In this document: in pieces, positions 32,379 through 40,924 of the stretch
Position numbering within the stretch: the stretch's first letter is position 1
How the letters are laid out: each line of letters opens with the position of its first letter
Assembly (NCBI RefSeq): GCF_002101735.1
Contig: NZ_LQPE01000159.1
Location: 34,241 to 98,240 of the forward strand
Direction: 5' to 3'
From: Mycobacterium kyorinense
GTDB taxonomy: Bacteria; Actinomycetota; Actinomycetes; Mycobacteriales; Mycobacteriaceae
Length of the DNA stretch: 64,000 nucleotides
Position numbers and translations under genes: made by a program
The notes under the pieces: model-generated
Database searches by the model: none
Told to the model about the DNA's origin: nothing
What the model saw: the letters and a program-made list of their open reading frames with translations, nothing else

Positions 32379-34009
32379 GACGCATCCTTTCTGTTACACG
32401 TGAGCACGCACTCGCCGCACAGCCCGCCGCCGGGTGTGCGGTAATACAGACAACAGCTGGTCCGGCGATAGCCGTTGTGGTCGAACCGGATGGCGCCCGA
32501 GAGCCTTTCGTCGGCGCACAACCTGTGGGCCAGGTGCCGGCCGGCCTCGCGGCCGTACACGCGCGCGGCGCCCAGCAGCGCTGCTGCCGAGTTGCCGCGC
32601 AGCACCTTGTCCGAGATCGGGCCGAGCCGGCGCAACGCCGCCGCCAGCGCGGCCAGGTGCGTCTCGAGGACCATGTCCGCCAGCATCGGCTCGAGATCAT
32701 CGCCCCGCCACGCGACTGGACGCTCGATGTGCAGCTGGATCTGGCCGTCGTTCTCCCGGAACAGCAGCTGCTCGGCGGCCAGGTCGGGCAACAGCCGATA
32801 CCCGGCCACGCTGCCGAGCCCGACCGACCACAACCGGGCGGCGAAGCCGAGGAACAGCGTCGAGGCCGCCACCCGGCGCTCCGAGGCGTCGATGCGCGCC
32901 TGCACGCGGCGCACGATGCCGTCGAGCAGTTCTGTGTCGGTGTAGAGCCGCTGCACCGGCCGCCAGCCGTCGTCGACCGGCCCGGTGCCGATGGCGAAAT
33001 ACTGGCTGACTGTGGACAATTCGGCCAGCATCGCCATGGTCTGCGGCTCGGGCGCGCATCGATGGCCGGCCGGTGGAATCTCGCGAAGCAGCGCCGGCAG
33101 GCTGCTCAATGTGGCCGACGCGGCGCACCCGGCGGCGCGGACGGTGATCCACTCGGGCTCGGCCGCCGTGACGACGATCTCCGCGGGTTCGCTTGTGCTC
33201 CAGCCTTCTCGGGCCAGCAGCCGCTGCAGCGCCCTGTGCAACGGGTCCGGTGCGTGGACACGCGCAGCACGCCCGCCGCTGTCCGGTTCCGCGACCAGCT
33301 CGCTGATGCGGCCGGACAGCAGGTGCTCCTCGGGGATGGCGTCGACCAGTGTGCCGTCGGTGCCCAGCACCCACACCCGGTCGGCGACGCGCAGCGCCAG
33401 TTCGACGTCGTGGGTGGACATCACCACCGCCAGGCCGTGGTCACGGGCCACGCCGCGCAACACCTCGACCAGGCCGGCGCGCGACGGCACGTCGAGAAAG
33501 GCGGTCGGCTCGTCGAGAAACAGCACCGACGGCTGCTGGGCGAGCGCGCGGGCGGTCAGCACTCGCTGACGTTCGCCGTCGGAGAGCTCGGCGGCGGGCC
33601 GCATCGCCAGGTGTGCGGCACCCACGGCGCGCAGGGCCCAGTCGACGACGGCGTGGTCGTCGCGGGTCAGCCGGCCGGTAAACCCGAGATGTGGAATGCG
33701 GCCCAGCCCAACGAGTTCGCGCGCCGATAGCAGCCCAGGATCGATCCGGTCGGTCAGCACGACCGCGACCCGCCGGGCCAGGTCGGCGGGCCCCACCCGG
33801 GCGAGATCGTCGCCGTCGAGCATCACCCGCCCGCCGAGCGCGGGCTGCAGCCCGCACAGGGTGCGGATCAGCGTGGACTTGCCGCAGCCGTTGGGGCCCA
33901 GCAGCACGGTAAGCTCGCCGCGGTTCGCCCGGCCGTGCAGGCCCGTGGCGATCACCCCGCGGCGGCGCCTGCCGCGGTAACCGATTGCGAGATCACGCAA
34001 TTCGATCAT
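32375..34009 (-). CDS. ABC ATPase (BtuD-type) fused to FhuF-like 2Fe-2S domain
   Basis: 544 residues. Residues 1 to about 250 are an ABC ATPase: Walker A GPNGCGKST, signature LSDGERQR, Walker B VLFLDEPT, switch His MSTHD. After a linker, residues about 330-544 resemble ferric-siderophore reductase FhuF, ending in CCLYYRTPGGGLCGEC, i.e. C-C-x10-C-x2-C for a 2Fe-2S cluster. One reading frame, no internal stop, so a true fusion. The ATPase powers the adjacent permease; the iron-sulfur part could reduce the cargo, a corrinoid cobalt given the riboswitch, or iron if the cargo is a siderophore. Start ATG 34009 overlaps the permease stop (ATGA). Confidence 0.9.
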   Translation of the reverse strand: MIELRDLAIGYRGRRRRGVIATGLHGRANRGELTVLLGPNGCGKSTLIRTLCGLQPALGGRVMLDGDDLARVGPADLARRVAVVLTDRIDPGLLSARELVGLGRIPHLGFTGRLTRDDHAVVDWALRAVGAAHLAMRPAAELSDGERQRVLTARALAQQPSVLFLDEPTAFLDVPSRAGLVEVLRGVARDHGLAVVMSTHDVELALRVADRVWVLGTDGTLVDAIPEEHLLSGRISELVAEPDSGGRAARVHAPDPLHRALQRLLAREGWSTSEPAEIVVTAAEPEWITVRAAGCAASATLSSLPALLREIPPAGHRCAPEPQTMAMLAELSTVSQYFAIGTGPVDDGWRPVQRLYTDTELLDGIVRRVQARIDASERRVAASTLFLGFAARLWSVGLGSVAGYRLLPDLAAEQLLFRENDGQIQLHIERPVAWRGDDLEPMLADMVLETHLAALAAALRRLGPISDKVLRGNSAAALLGAARVYGREAGRHLAHRLCADERLSGAIRFDHNGYRRTSCCLYYRTPGGGLCGECVLTCNRKDAS

Positions 34010-35034
34010 TGCGCCATCCCCACACCGCGGCGACTGCGCAGCAGCACGGCGACCACGATCGGCGCCCCGATCAGCGCGGTGACCGCATTGACCGGAAGCA
34101 CCGCGTCGCTGCCCGGAACCTGGCTGACGAGCCCGCACCCCAGCGCGACCGCGGCACCCGTCAGCACCACACCGGGCAGCACCACCCGGTGATCGGAGGT
34201 GCCCAGCGCGAGACGCGACAGATGCGGAACCGCCAGCCCGAGAAAGGCGATCGGCCCGCAGAACGCCGTCGTCGCCCCGGCCAGCAGCGAACCCGACGCG
34301 ACGGTCACCAACCGCACCCGTCGCACGTCGATGCCCATCGTGCGGGCGTAGCTCTCGCCGAGCAGCAGCGCATTCAGGGGCCGCACCGTCAGCGCGGACG
34401 CCATCAGCCCCACCGCCACGAGCGGCAACAGCAGCCGCAGGTCGGCCCAGCTGGTGGCCGCGAAACTGCCCAGGCCCCAGAGCAAGTACTGCTGGACGCG
34501 TTGCGGATCGGCGTAGACCAACAGCACGCCGACGACCGCGGCGCCGGCGGCGCCGACCATCACCCCGATCAGCAGCAGGGTTGCCGCCGAGCGCACCCGG
34601 CGGGCGAACAGCAGCACCGCGGCCAGCACCAGCGCTGCGCCCAGCGCTGCGGCGACAACGACGCTCGCGCGCCCGCCCGCGGAAAGCCCTGCGGTGAAAC
34701 CGGTTCCGGTGGCCATCACCACGACCGCGACGCCCAGGCTTGCGCCGGAGCTGACGCCCAGCACGTACGGGTCGGCGAGCGTGTTACGAAACAGCGTCTG
34801 CATCTGCAGCCCCGCGACCCCGAGCCCGGCGCCGACGGCGATCGCGGTGAGTACCCGCGGCAGCCGCATGTCGGCCACGATCACCTGCCAGCGCGGGTCG
34901 GACGGCGCCGCGCCGACGAGAACCCGGGCGGTGTCGGCCAGCGGCACCCGCACAGGGCCGAGCGCAAGCCCCGCCAGGCCCAGGACGACCACCCCGCAGG
35001 CCAATCCGGCCAACACCGCCGCCGCCCGGCTCAT
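34006..35034 (-). CDS. FecCD/BtuC-family ABC permease
   Basis: 342 residues, about ten membrane helices, standard for the FecCD family that carries vitamin B12, siderophores or haem. Family motifs: DMRLPRVLTAIAVGAGLGVAG, QTLFRNTLADPYVLGVSSGA, WGLGSF, CGPIAFLGLAVPHLSRLALG and a short coupling loop near GIDVRR. Fits between the binding protein and ATPase genes with ATGA overlaps at both ends (35031-35034 and 34006-34009). Sequence alone does not separate B12 from iron-siderophore transporters; the upstream cobalamin riboswitch argues for corrinoids. Confidence 0.92.
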   Translation of the reverse strand: MSRAAAVLAGLACGVVVLGLAGLALGPVRVPLADTARVLVGAAPSDPRWQVIVADMRLPRVLTAIAVGAGLGVAGLQMQTLFRNTLADPYVLGVSSGASLGVAVVVMATGTGFTAGLSAGGRASVVVAAALGAALVLAAVLLFARRVRSAATLLLIGVMVGAAGAAVVGVLLVYADPQRVQQYLLWGLGSFAATSWADLRLLLPLVAVGLMASALTVRPLNALLLGESYARTMGIDVRRVRLVTVASGSLLAGATTAFCGPIAFLGLAVPHLSRLALGTSDHRVVLPGVVLTGAAVALGCGLVSQVPGSDAVLPVNAVTALIGAPIVVAVLLRSRRGVGMAQ

Positions 35035-36194
35035 CCGCGAGTCACCTGTCGGTAGAACACGAACTCGTGATCGGGATCGAGTTCGGGATGCAGGATCGCC
35101 ACCAGGTCGGCCAGCACCAGGTCGGGCCGCGCCGCACCACGCTCCCAGTAATCGCTGCTCGCCGACCACAGTTGGCCTTCGCGGACCGCGGCCAGCCGGC
35201 CGTAGCGGATGTCGGCCGCCAGCACGTCGTCCAGCGTTTTCCAGTCACTGGTCACCAGCCAGCGCGGGGCGAAGCCGGCCTTGGCATACACCGACTCGAA
35301 GTTCAACTGCAGGCTGCCGGTTCTCGTGTCGCCGGCCCACGGGTAGCTGCCGCCGGCGTCGACGATGAGCTGCCCGGCATAGCCGCCGCCGGCGGGCATC
35401 GACCAGGTGCCCTGCTGCATGGTTCCGGACAGCACCTCGACAGGCCGTGCGGTGGCGGCCTTTTCGGCGGCCTTGCCGTAGTCTCCGCGCAGCCTGCCGT
35501 ACAGTTCGCCGGCCTTCTTCTCGGTGCCGGTCAAGGCGGCGAACACCTTGACCCACTCGGCGCGGCCCAACGGGGTGGCCTCCAGCCACTCGGCATCGGC
35601 GAGCACGTCGATGCCGGCGTCGCGCAGTTTCGCGTAGCTCGGGTCGTCGGTACCGGCGGTCACCAGCACGCCGGGGCGCGCGGCGACCACGGCTTCGACG
35701 CTGACCTGCGCGCCGGGCGCGTATTCGGTGACCTTGCCAGCCTGGATGCGTTGGCGCAGCGCCGGATTGACGACGGTGGCGGCAGCGGCGACACCGCTGA
35801 CCACGTCGGTCTGGTCGAGCTCGGCGAGCATGCCCAGGTGGGTGGTCGACGCCGAGTACAGGCTGGCCACCGGCACCGTGATCTGCTGCGCGTGGGCCAA
35901 CTCGCCGGTCAGCTGTGGGGCCGGGGCGCCGCACCGCAACAACACGTACGACTCCGGAGAGGCGTTGGGGTAGGGCTGCTTGACGGTCAGCACCTGATAG
36001 CTGCGGTGGTAGCTCAGCGTGAAGTTGGTGGCGTCGACCACCGTCGACTTATCCGGGAAGTAGTCGGCATTTGGGTCGAAGTCGGTGATGCAGGCATGGC
36101 GCGGGGCGCCGGTATGGGGCGGGGAGGCGCAGGCGCTTGGAATCAGCGCCAGGGCGATGGCAGCGGCGAGGGCCGCCCATGACACGCGGGACAC
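35031..36194 (-). CDS. Periplasmic binding lipoprotein (BtuF-type) of riboswitch operon
   Basis: 387 residues. Signal peptide MSRVSWAALAAAIALALIPSAC with a probable lipid-attached Cys22 (lipobox PSAC, slightly atypical). The mature part is a class III substrate-binding fold: VPVASLYSASTTHLGMLAEL, VSVEAVVAARPGVLVTAGTD and the long helix linker EWVKVFAALTGTEKKAGELY. It would capture the ligand outside the membrane and hand it to the permease. Start GTG at 36194; GAGAGAG lies 12 bases upstream at the base of the riboswitch. First gene of the operon; assigned to corrinoids on riboswitch evidence. Confidence 0.88.
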   Translation of the reverse strand: MSRVSWAALAAAIALALIPSACASPPHTGAPRHACITDFDPNADYFPDKSTVVDATNFTLSYHRSYQVLTVKQPYPNASPESYVLLRCGAPAPQLTGELAHAQQITVPVASLYSASTTHLGMLAELDQTDVVSGVAAAATVVNPALRQRIQAGKVTEYAPGAQVSVEAVVAARPGVLVTAGTDDPSYAKLRDAGIDVLADAEWLEATPLGRAEWVKVFAALTGTEKKAGELYGRLRGDYGKAAEKAATARPVEVLSGTMQQGTWSMPAGGGYAGQLIVDAGGSYPWAGDTRTGSLQLNFESVYAKAGFAPRWLVTSDWKTLDDVLAADIRYGRLAAVREGQLWSASSDYWERGAARPDLVLADLVAILHPELDPDHEFVFYRQVTRG

Positions 36195-36214
36195 GGACGT
36201 CGGTCAGCTCTCTC

Positions 36215-36400
36215 GGGGTACACCGCCCCGGGTCGCAGGACGCGATGACGCGAGTCTCCTGGCTCTCGGATCGTTGCTCGCCTCGCCTTCCAGCCCGCGG
36301 GCCGTGGCGTGTGAGGGTCGCTCCCCGATGACAGTGGCGGGACCGCGCCGGATTCGCACCGGCTTCCTGCGTCGTCATCGCCTTACGGGCGACATTGTTG
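36215..36400 (-). promoter_or_regulatory. Cobalamin (B12) riboswitch
   Basis: Minus-strand RNA before the binding-protein gene. The conserved core is clear: AGGAAGCCGGTGCGAATCC followed by GGCGCGGTCCCGCCACTGTC (the GCCACTG B12 box region, about 36328-36371), then CGGGGAGCGACCC, and near the 3' side GAGCCAGGAGACTCGCG (about 36249-36265). A GGGG/CCCC hairpin (about 36214-36230) and the GAGAGAG purine tract follow, likely the switch that hides the ribosome site. Expected to lower expression when adenosyl- or other cobalamins are plentiful. Outer limits are approximate. Confidence 0.9.
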
Positions 36401-36435
36401 CATGCCGTTCGCATGTGGGCGACGGCAACGTGCGT

Positions 36436-37209
36436 TCAGGTCGCGGCGGCCGCCCCGCTGGGCTCCTCGCCGGTGGCGAACCACCGGTTCAGCACCGGCT
36501 CCAGCCGGCCCTGCTCTTGAGCCTCGACCAGTTCGGCGGCCAGGTGGCGCAGCTTGACGTTGTGATGTTGCGAGGCATGCCGCAGCCGGTCGAATGCGTC
36601 GTCGGAGTCGCACGAGTAGTGCCGCATCAGCAGCCCCTTCGCCTGACCGATCAGGTCGCGGGTGGCCAACGCGGCGTGCAGGTGGTCAACCAGGCGGCGC
36701 GAATCGTCGTACAGGGCGGCGTTGTCGAAGGTGGTGCCCGCATGCAACGCGAAGAGCATCACCAAATCCATGACGTGCTCGGTGAATTGGTTGGGGCGCG
36801 ACGAGAACAGCGTGCAACCCACCGACGGCCGGCGGAACGCGGGCAGCGGCAACGCGAGGCAACTGCGAAAACCGGCGCTGCGCATCCGCTCGGCGAACCC
36901 CGCCCAGCGCTGCTCGGTCTCGGCGTCCTCGACCCGGCGCGGCTCGCGGTAGCGGATCGCGTCCAGGATCGGGCCTTCCCACGGGCGTGGCTCGTCGGGA
37001 TGGTGTGCCAGCGCGGCGATCTCACCGCCGGCCACCGTCTCGAGCTTGCCCGGCGCAACCTCGACGGTGACTGTGGCGTGCTCGCAACCCGGAATCGTGC
37101 GCACCGCACGTCTGACCATCCGCTCGACCACGCTGATGACGTCGTCGTCGTCGACAAGGCGGCCCACTTCCGCCAACTCGCGGGACAGCGAATGAAGCTG
37201 CTCGTTCAT
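36436..37209 (-). CDS. GAF-ANTAR regulator (RNA-binding antiterminator type)
   Basis: 257 residues. Residues about 20-170 form a GAF sensor domain (SCLALPLPAFRRPSVGCTLF), and about 185-245 an ANTAR domain (ATRDLIGQAKGLLMRHYSCD, then AFDRLRHASQHHNVKLRHLA). ANTAR domains bind paired hairpins in nascent RNA and prevent termination. It is transcribed in the same direction as the riboswitch operon and ends about 35 bases before the riboswitch, so read-through is possible. The signal sensed is unknown. ATG at 37209. Confidence 0.88.
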   Translation of the reverse strand: MNEQLHSLSRELAEVGRLVDDDDVISVVERMVRRAVRTIPGCEHATVTVEVAPGKLETVAGGEIAALAHHPDEPRPWEGPILDAIRYREPRRVEDAETEQRWAGFAERMRSAGFRSCLALPLPAFRRPSVGCTLFSSRPNQFTEHVMDLVMLFALHAGTTFDNAALYDDSRRLVDHLHAALATRDLIGQAKGLLMRHYSCDSDDAFDRLRHASQHHNVKLRHLAAELVEAQEQGRLEPVLNRWFATGEEPSGAAAAT

Positions 37210-37430
37210 CGGCCCAGGCTACGTGCTCCCCCCGGGTTGCGGAATGCAAACGGTTGATAGGGTGGTGGCGCGGTTGGACCAACAGCCCATACGACGTTCG
37301 GTGTTTCCCGAAATCTCGCTGGCTCAGTGGTCGTGATCGCGGTGCCCGACGTCGGTTCCCTCTCTGATCACCGACGGGAAAGGAGCCCGCGACGACTCTG
37401 CTGGATGTTCACCACAAAGAACTCGACGAC

Positions 37431-37733
37431 GTGGTGCTGTTGCACCTGCGCGGTGAGGTCGACCTGTCCAATGTCGAAGTTCTGGAACTGGCGCTCGACC
37501 AGATCTGCTCCGGCATCGCCCGGCGGGTGATCGTCGACGCCACCGCCGTCACGTTCCTGTCGATGGCCGCGGTGGCGGCGCTGATGCAGGCACAGGCGAA
37601 GGGGCTGGATCTGGTGCTGGTGGCCATGCAACGGGCGGTGCTGCGGCCGCTGGAGGCGACCGGACTGGCTCAGCGACTCAGGGTCTTCGCCTCGTTGGAG
37701 GCGGCGCGCGCTGTCGCTTGGTCTAGCCGGTAG
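37431..37733 (+). CDS. STAS-domain protein, start codon uncertain
   Basis: At least 100 residues from GTG 37431; STAS domain LRGEVDLSNVEVLELALDQI with the switch loop VDATAVTFLSMAAVAALM, in which Ser is kept. The natural reading seems to start earlier: the same frame is open from 37368 and reads TLLDVHHKELDDVVLLHLRG, with AAAGGAG at 37379-37385 in front, but there is no ATG, GTG or TTG at the right spacing; GCG stands at 37389 and CTG at 37398 or 37401. Its end overlaps ctpC by 64 bases. Possibly an anti-sigma antagonist; it lies divergent from the GAF-ANTAR gene. Confidence 0.7.
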   Translation: MVLLHLRGEVDLSNVEVLELALDQICSGIARRVIVDATAVTFLSMAAVAALMQAQAKGLDLVLVAMQRAVLRPLEATGLAQRLRVFASLEAARAVAWSSR

Positions 37734-39841
37734 CGGATCAGCCGGGAACTGTTGGCGACCACCGCGACTGACGACGCGTTGTGCAGGATCGCCGCCAGCA
37801 CCGGCGACAACGCCCCGCCGGCCCCGATCAGCAGCCCGGCGGCGTTGACGGCGATCGACATGCCGTAGTTCTCCCGGATCACCTCGACTGCCCGCGCACC
37901 CAGGTCCCGCACGTCGAGCAGGCGCTGCAGGTCGTCGTTGGCCAGCGCGACGTCGGCGGTTTCGACGGCCACGTCGGTCCCGGCCAGCCCCATGGCGATC
38001 CCGATGTCGGCCGCCGCCAGCGCGGGCGCGTCGTTGATGCCGTCACCGACCATCCCGACGACGTGGCCGTCTTCCTGGAGCCGGCGTACCACTTCGAGCT
38101 TGTCCTCGGGCAGCACCTCGGCGCGCCAGTCGTCGATGGCCAGCTCGGCCGCCACCACCTTGGCGATCTCCGGATGGTCGCCGGTGAGCATGACGATCCT
38201 GCGGATTCCGTTGGCGCGCAGCTGTTTCAAAACTTCGGTTGCCTCGGCGCGAACCTCGTCGCGCAGGCTGATCAGCCCGACCAGGGTGCCGTCCACGGCC
38301 AGCAGCAGCGGCGTCTCGGCCTGGCGTCGCAGCTTGTCCACCCACTTGGCCGCCTCGGGGGACACCTGGACGTCCTCGGACTGCAGCAGCGACGGGCTGC
38401 CCAGCAGCAGTGTGCGCCCGTCGGCCCACGTCCGCATGCCCAGCCCGACCAGCACCTCGCACTCCTCGTGCGGCGGGATGATGATGCGGCGTTCCTCGGT
38501 GGAGCGGATCACCGCCTCGGCCAGCGGGTGCCGCGAGTGCAGCTCCGAGCTGGCCGCGTAGGCAAGCACCTGTTCGGGCTGCCAATCCTTGTGCAGTGCA
38601 ATGATATTCGTCACCACGGGACGCCCGACGGTCAGCGTCCCGGTCTTGTCGAACACGATCGCGTCCACCCGGCCCGCCTGCTCGAGGTGCGAGCCGCCCT
38701 TGATCAGGATGCCCCGGCGGGCGCCGTTGCCGATCGCGGCGCTGATCGCGGTCGGTGTGGCCAAGCCCACCGCGCACGGGCACGCGATGAGCAGCATCGT
38801 CATCGCGCGCCGGACGTCGCCGGTGATCGCCAGGGTGATCGCCGAGACGACGAACGAGATGGGAACGAAGCGACGGGAGAAGTTCTCGCCGACGGTTTGA
38901 ATCGGTGCCCGGTCATGTTGGGCCTCTTCGACTCTGGTGATGATGCGGCCGATGGTGGTTTCGTTGCCGACGGCGCTCGCGCGCACCACCAAACGCCCGC
39001 GCAACACCACCGAGCCGGCATGCACCCGTGCGCCGGCGACGATGCTGACCGGCAGGGTCTCGCCGGTGATCGCGGACTGGTCGACGATCGCCTCGCCGTC
39101 GACCACCTCGCCGTCCACCGGTATCGCCACGTGGTCGTGGACCACCACCTCGTCGCCGATCTGCACGGTGTCGATCGGCACCTGGACCTCGTTGCCGTCG
39201 GCCCGGATCCAGGCCGTGTCCGCGGTGCCGCGCAGCAGGTCGGAGATCGCCCGCCGGGTCCGTCGCAGCGTCAGATCCTGAAGGTACTCACCGATATTCA
39301 GCAGCCACAGCACGGTCAGCGCGACCACGTTTTCGCGCAGCACCAGGCTGGCCACCGTCGCCGCCGTGACCAACGCATCGGTGCCGGCACGCCCGGAACG
39401 CAGCGAGCGCAGCGCCCCGCGCAGGAACGGATAGCCCATGAACACCGTGGCGCCGGTCGCCACCAGCTGGCCCGTCGGGCCGAGCAGCGGCGGGCGCGCG
39501 AAGACGTAGCGGCGCACCCCCAGTAACGCCAGCGCCGCGCCGCCGATCACCATGCGCAACACCTCGGCGTTGCGGACATCCGACGAGCGCGGCGTGCGGG
39601 CGGGAATCAGTTCGGCCGCAACGTGTTCGGCGGACTGGATCGCTTCCAGCACCGCGGCGCGGTCGCAGCGCTGCGGCGAATACCACACGACCACCGACCC
39701 GGTATGCGGATAGGCGTGCACTGTGCGCACCCCGTTCTGCTTGTCGACGGCCTCTTCGACCGCGACCGCGCGCCGCGAGTTCGAACGCATCCAGGGAACC
39801 TGTACGCGCATCCGCCCGGCCGCGTCGGAAACGACGTGCAC
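37670..39841 (-). CDS. ctpC: P1B-type metal-exporting ATPase CtpC
   Basis: 723 residues, matching Rv3270 (718). Exports Zn/Mn from the cytoplasm. N-terminal HMA-like domain without a CxxC pair, metal site IACPCAVGLATP in membrane helix 6, phosphorylation Asp in DKTGTLT, SGETLP-type actuator motif as TGETLP, HPLAEAV nucleotide site, GDGINDAPAL hinge, and the C-terminal VNAAGLLIGAGGALSPVLAA with HNASSVAVVANSSR. Starts at GTG 39841, one base after the pacL stop, so it is made with its chaperone. Important in M. tuberculosis for surviving zinc poisoning in phagosomes. Its 3' end overlaps the STAS gene. Confidence 0.96.
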   Translation of the reverse strand: MHVVSDAAGRMRVQVPWMRSNSRRAVAVEEAVDKQNGVRTVHAYPHTGSVVVWYSPQRCDRAAVLEAIQSAEHVAAELIPARTPRSSDVRNAEVLRMVIGGAALALLGVRRYVFARPPLLGPTGQLVATGATVFMGYPFLRGALRSLRSGRAGTDALVTAATVASLVLRENVVALTVLWLLNIGEYLQDLTLRRTRRAISDLLRGTADTAWIRADGNEVQVPIDTVQIGDEVVVHDHVAIPVDGEVVDGEAIVDQSAITGETLPVSIVAGARVHAGSVVLRGRLVVRASAVGNETTIGRIITRVEEAQHDRAPIQTVGENFSRRFVPISFVVSAITLAITGDVRRAMTMLLIACPCAVGLATPTAISAAIGNGARRGILIKGGSHLEQAGRVDAIVFDKTGTLTVGRPVVTNIIALHKDWQPEQVLAYAASSELHSRHPLAEAVIRSTEERRIIIPPHEECEVLVGLGMRTWADGRTLLLGSPSLLQSEDVQVSPEAAKWVDKLRRQAETPLLLAVDGTLVGLISLRDEVRAEATEVLKQLRANGIRRIVMLTGDHPEIAKVVAAELAIDDWRAEVLPEDKLEVVRRLQEDGHVVGMVGDGINDAPALAAADIGIAMGLAGTDVAVETADVALANDDLQRLLDVRDLGARAVEVIRENYGMSIAVNAAGLLIGAGGALSPVLAAILHNASSVAVVANSSRLIRYRLDQATARAASNEAKTLSR

Positions 39842-39842
39842 G

Positions 39843-40124
39843 TCAGTGCTCGTGGTCGTGGTTGCCTCCGACTGCCGGCGGCGGGGCCTCTTCGCCGATG
39901 CGTTCGCGCGCTTCGGCGACCACGTCGGCGAGCTTGAGCCGGGCGGACTCGGCTGCTTCCTCGGCGCGGCGGGTTCCGCGCAGGCTCCACTCCGTCGCGG
40001 TCACCGCGGCATTGTGCATCGGAGCCGAGCGCACGGCCTTCCGCAGCACTTCATAAGCGCTTACTCCGACCAGCCCGGTGACGACCGTTCCGGCCGCCTT
40101 CGCGAGTAGCCCGTGCACCACCAT
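39843..40124 (-). CDS. pacL1: PacL1-type metallochaperone of CtpC (DUF1490)
   Basis: 93 residues, same length as Rv3269. An N-terminal membrane segment (LLAKAAGTVVTGLVGVSAYE) is followed by a charged helical part (EEAAESARLKLADVVAEARE) and a metal-binding end NHDHEH. PacL proteins cluster with CtpC in the membrane and bind Zn through the acidic/His C-terminus. The ATG at 40124 is set by AAGGAG 7 bases upstream; the in-frame GTG two codons earlier would be too close. Followed directly by ctpC. Confidence 0.93.
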   Translation of the reverse strand: MVVHGLLAKAAGTVVTGLVGVSAYEVLRKAVRSAPMHNAAVTATEWSLRGTRRAEEAAESARLKLADVVAEARERIGEEAPPPAVGGNHDHEH

Positions 40125-40207
40125 CGCCACACTCCTTCGTCAGGTCGATCCGCACCCGACGCTAACATAGAAATATTGCGATACCAATATGGATTGGCCG
40201 GCGGGCA

Positions 40208-40924
40208 TTAGTCGATAACGCGCGTGACCTTCTCGGTCTCGATCCGGTGCGGCTGCGCCGCCGGATCGGGATTGGCCACCTGCACCAGCGACGCACCGGC
40301 CGCCAACACCGAGAGCAGCCCGTCGACCAGCCCGTCGGGCCGGTCCCACGACATCGACGAAAGCACTCGGTCGCCCGACGTCAAACCTCTTGTGGCAGCT
40401 GATATTTCGCAGTCGGCGAGCAATTCGTCGGCCGAGCGGCCGGCCAGCGCCGGGCCGGGATCGGCCTCGCCGACGATCTGGTCGCCGTGCACCCGCACCG
40501 CGGTCGCATAGTCGGTGACGCCGACCGGCAGGTCGGGGGCGGGGCGGCCGAACGGATCCAGCGACAACACCGCCACCTCGCCGGCCCCGGTCGCGTCCGC
40601 CTCGTCCAGCCGTTCCGCGGTGCACAACGCGACGTCGGCGTCCCAGGAGCCGCCAAGCAGGACTTCGGCGCCGATCCACCACACCCCGAACAGCACCGCG
40701 GCCGTCTGCCAGTGGGCCGGCAGCAGCACCGCCACCCGGCTGCCCGAGACCGCGCCGAGCTCGTCGCGCAGCAGGTTGCCCGTCTTGGCGGCCCAGTTGG
40801 CCAGCGTCACCGCGGAGAGCTCGATGCGCTCGCCGGTGGCGTCGTCGTAGTAGGTGATGCGCGGCCCGACCGGGTCGGCGCGCAGCATCGGGTCGAGAAC
40901 CGCTTGGCTGAGGTTAATTGACAC
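40208..40924 (-). CDS. TIGR03089 family protein (truncated AMP-binding-like)
   Basis: 238 residues, similar to Rv3268. The sequence resembles only the N-terminal part of an acyl-adenylate-forming enzyme (AVTLANWAAKTGNLLRDELG, then SGSRVAVLLPAHWQTAAVLFGVWWIGA), with the C-terminal catalytic portion missing, as is normal for this family. The role is unknown. Starts at GTG 40924 and overlaps the end of the lcp1 gene by 11 bases, so likely co-expressed with it. Ends 83 bases before pacL1. Confidence 0.82.
   Translation of the reverse strand: MSINLSQAVLDPMLRADPVGPRITYYDDATGERIELSAVTLANWAAKTGNLLRDELGAVSGSRVAVLLPAHWQTAAVLFGVWWIGAEVLLGGSWDADVALCTAERLDEADATGAGEVAVLSLDPFGRPAPDLPVGVTDYATAVRVHGDQIVGEADPGPALAGRSADELLADCEISAATRGLTSGDRVLSSMSWDRPDGLVDGLLSVLAAGASLVQVANPDPAAQPHRIETEKVTRVID

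Noticed and set aside
32375..34138. Longer ATPase start at 34138
   Set aside because: Adds Arg/Gly-rich residues inside the permease gene; ATG 34009 overlaps the permease stop by ATGA and begins MIELRDL, typical of ABC ATPases.
37327..37530. 67-residue frame before the STAS gene
   Set aside because: Composition is Cys/Arg/Ser-rich shadow; it ends inside the STAS gene in another frame.
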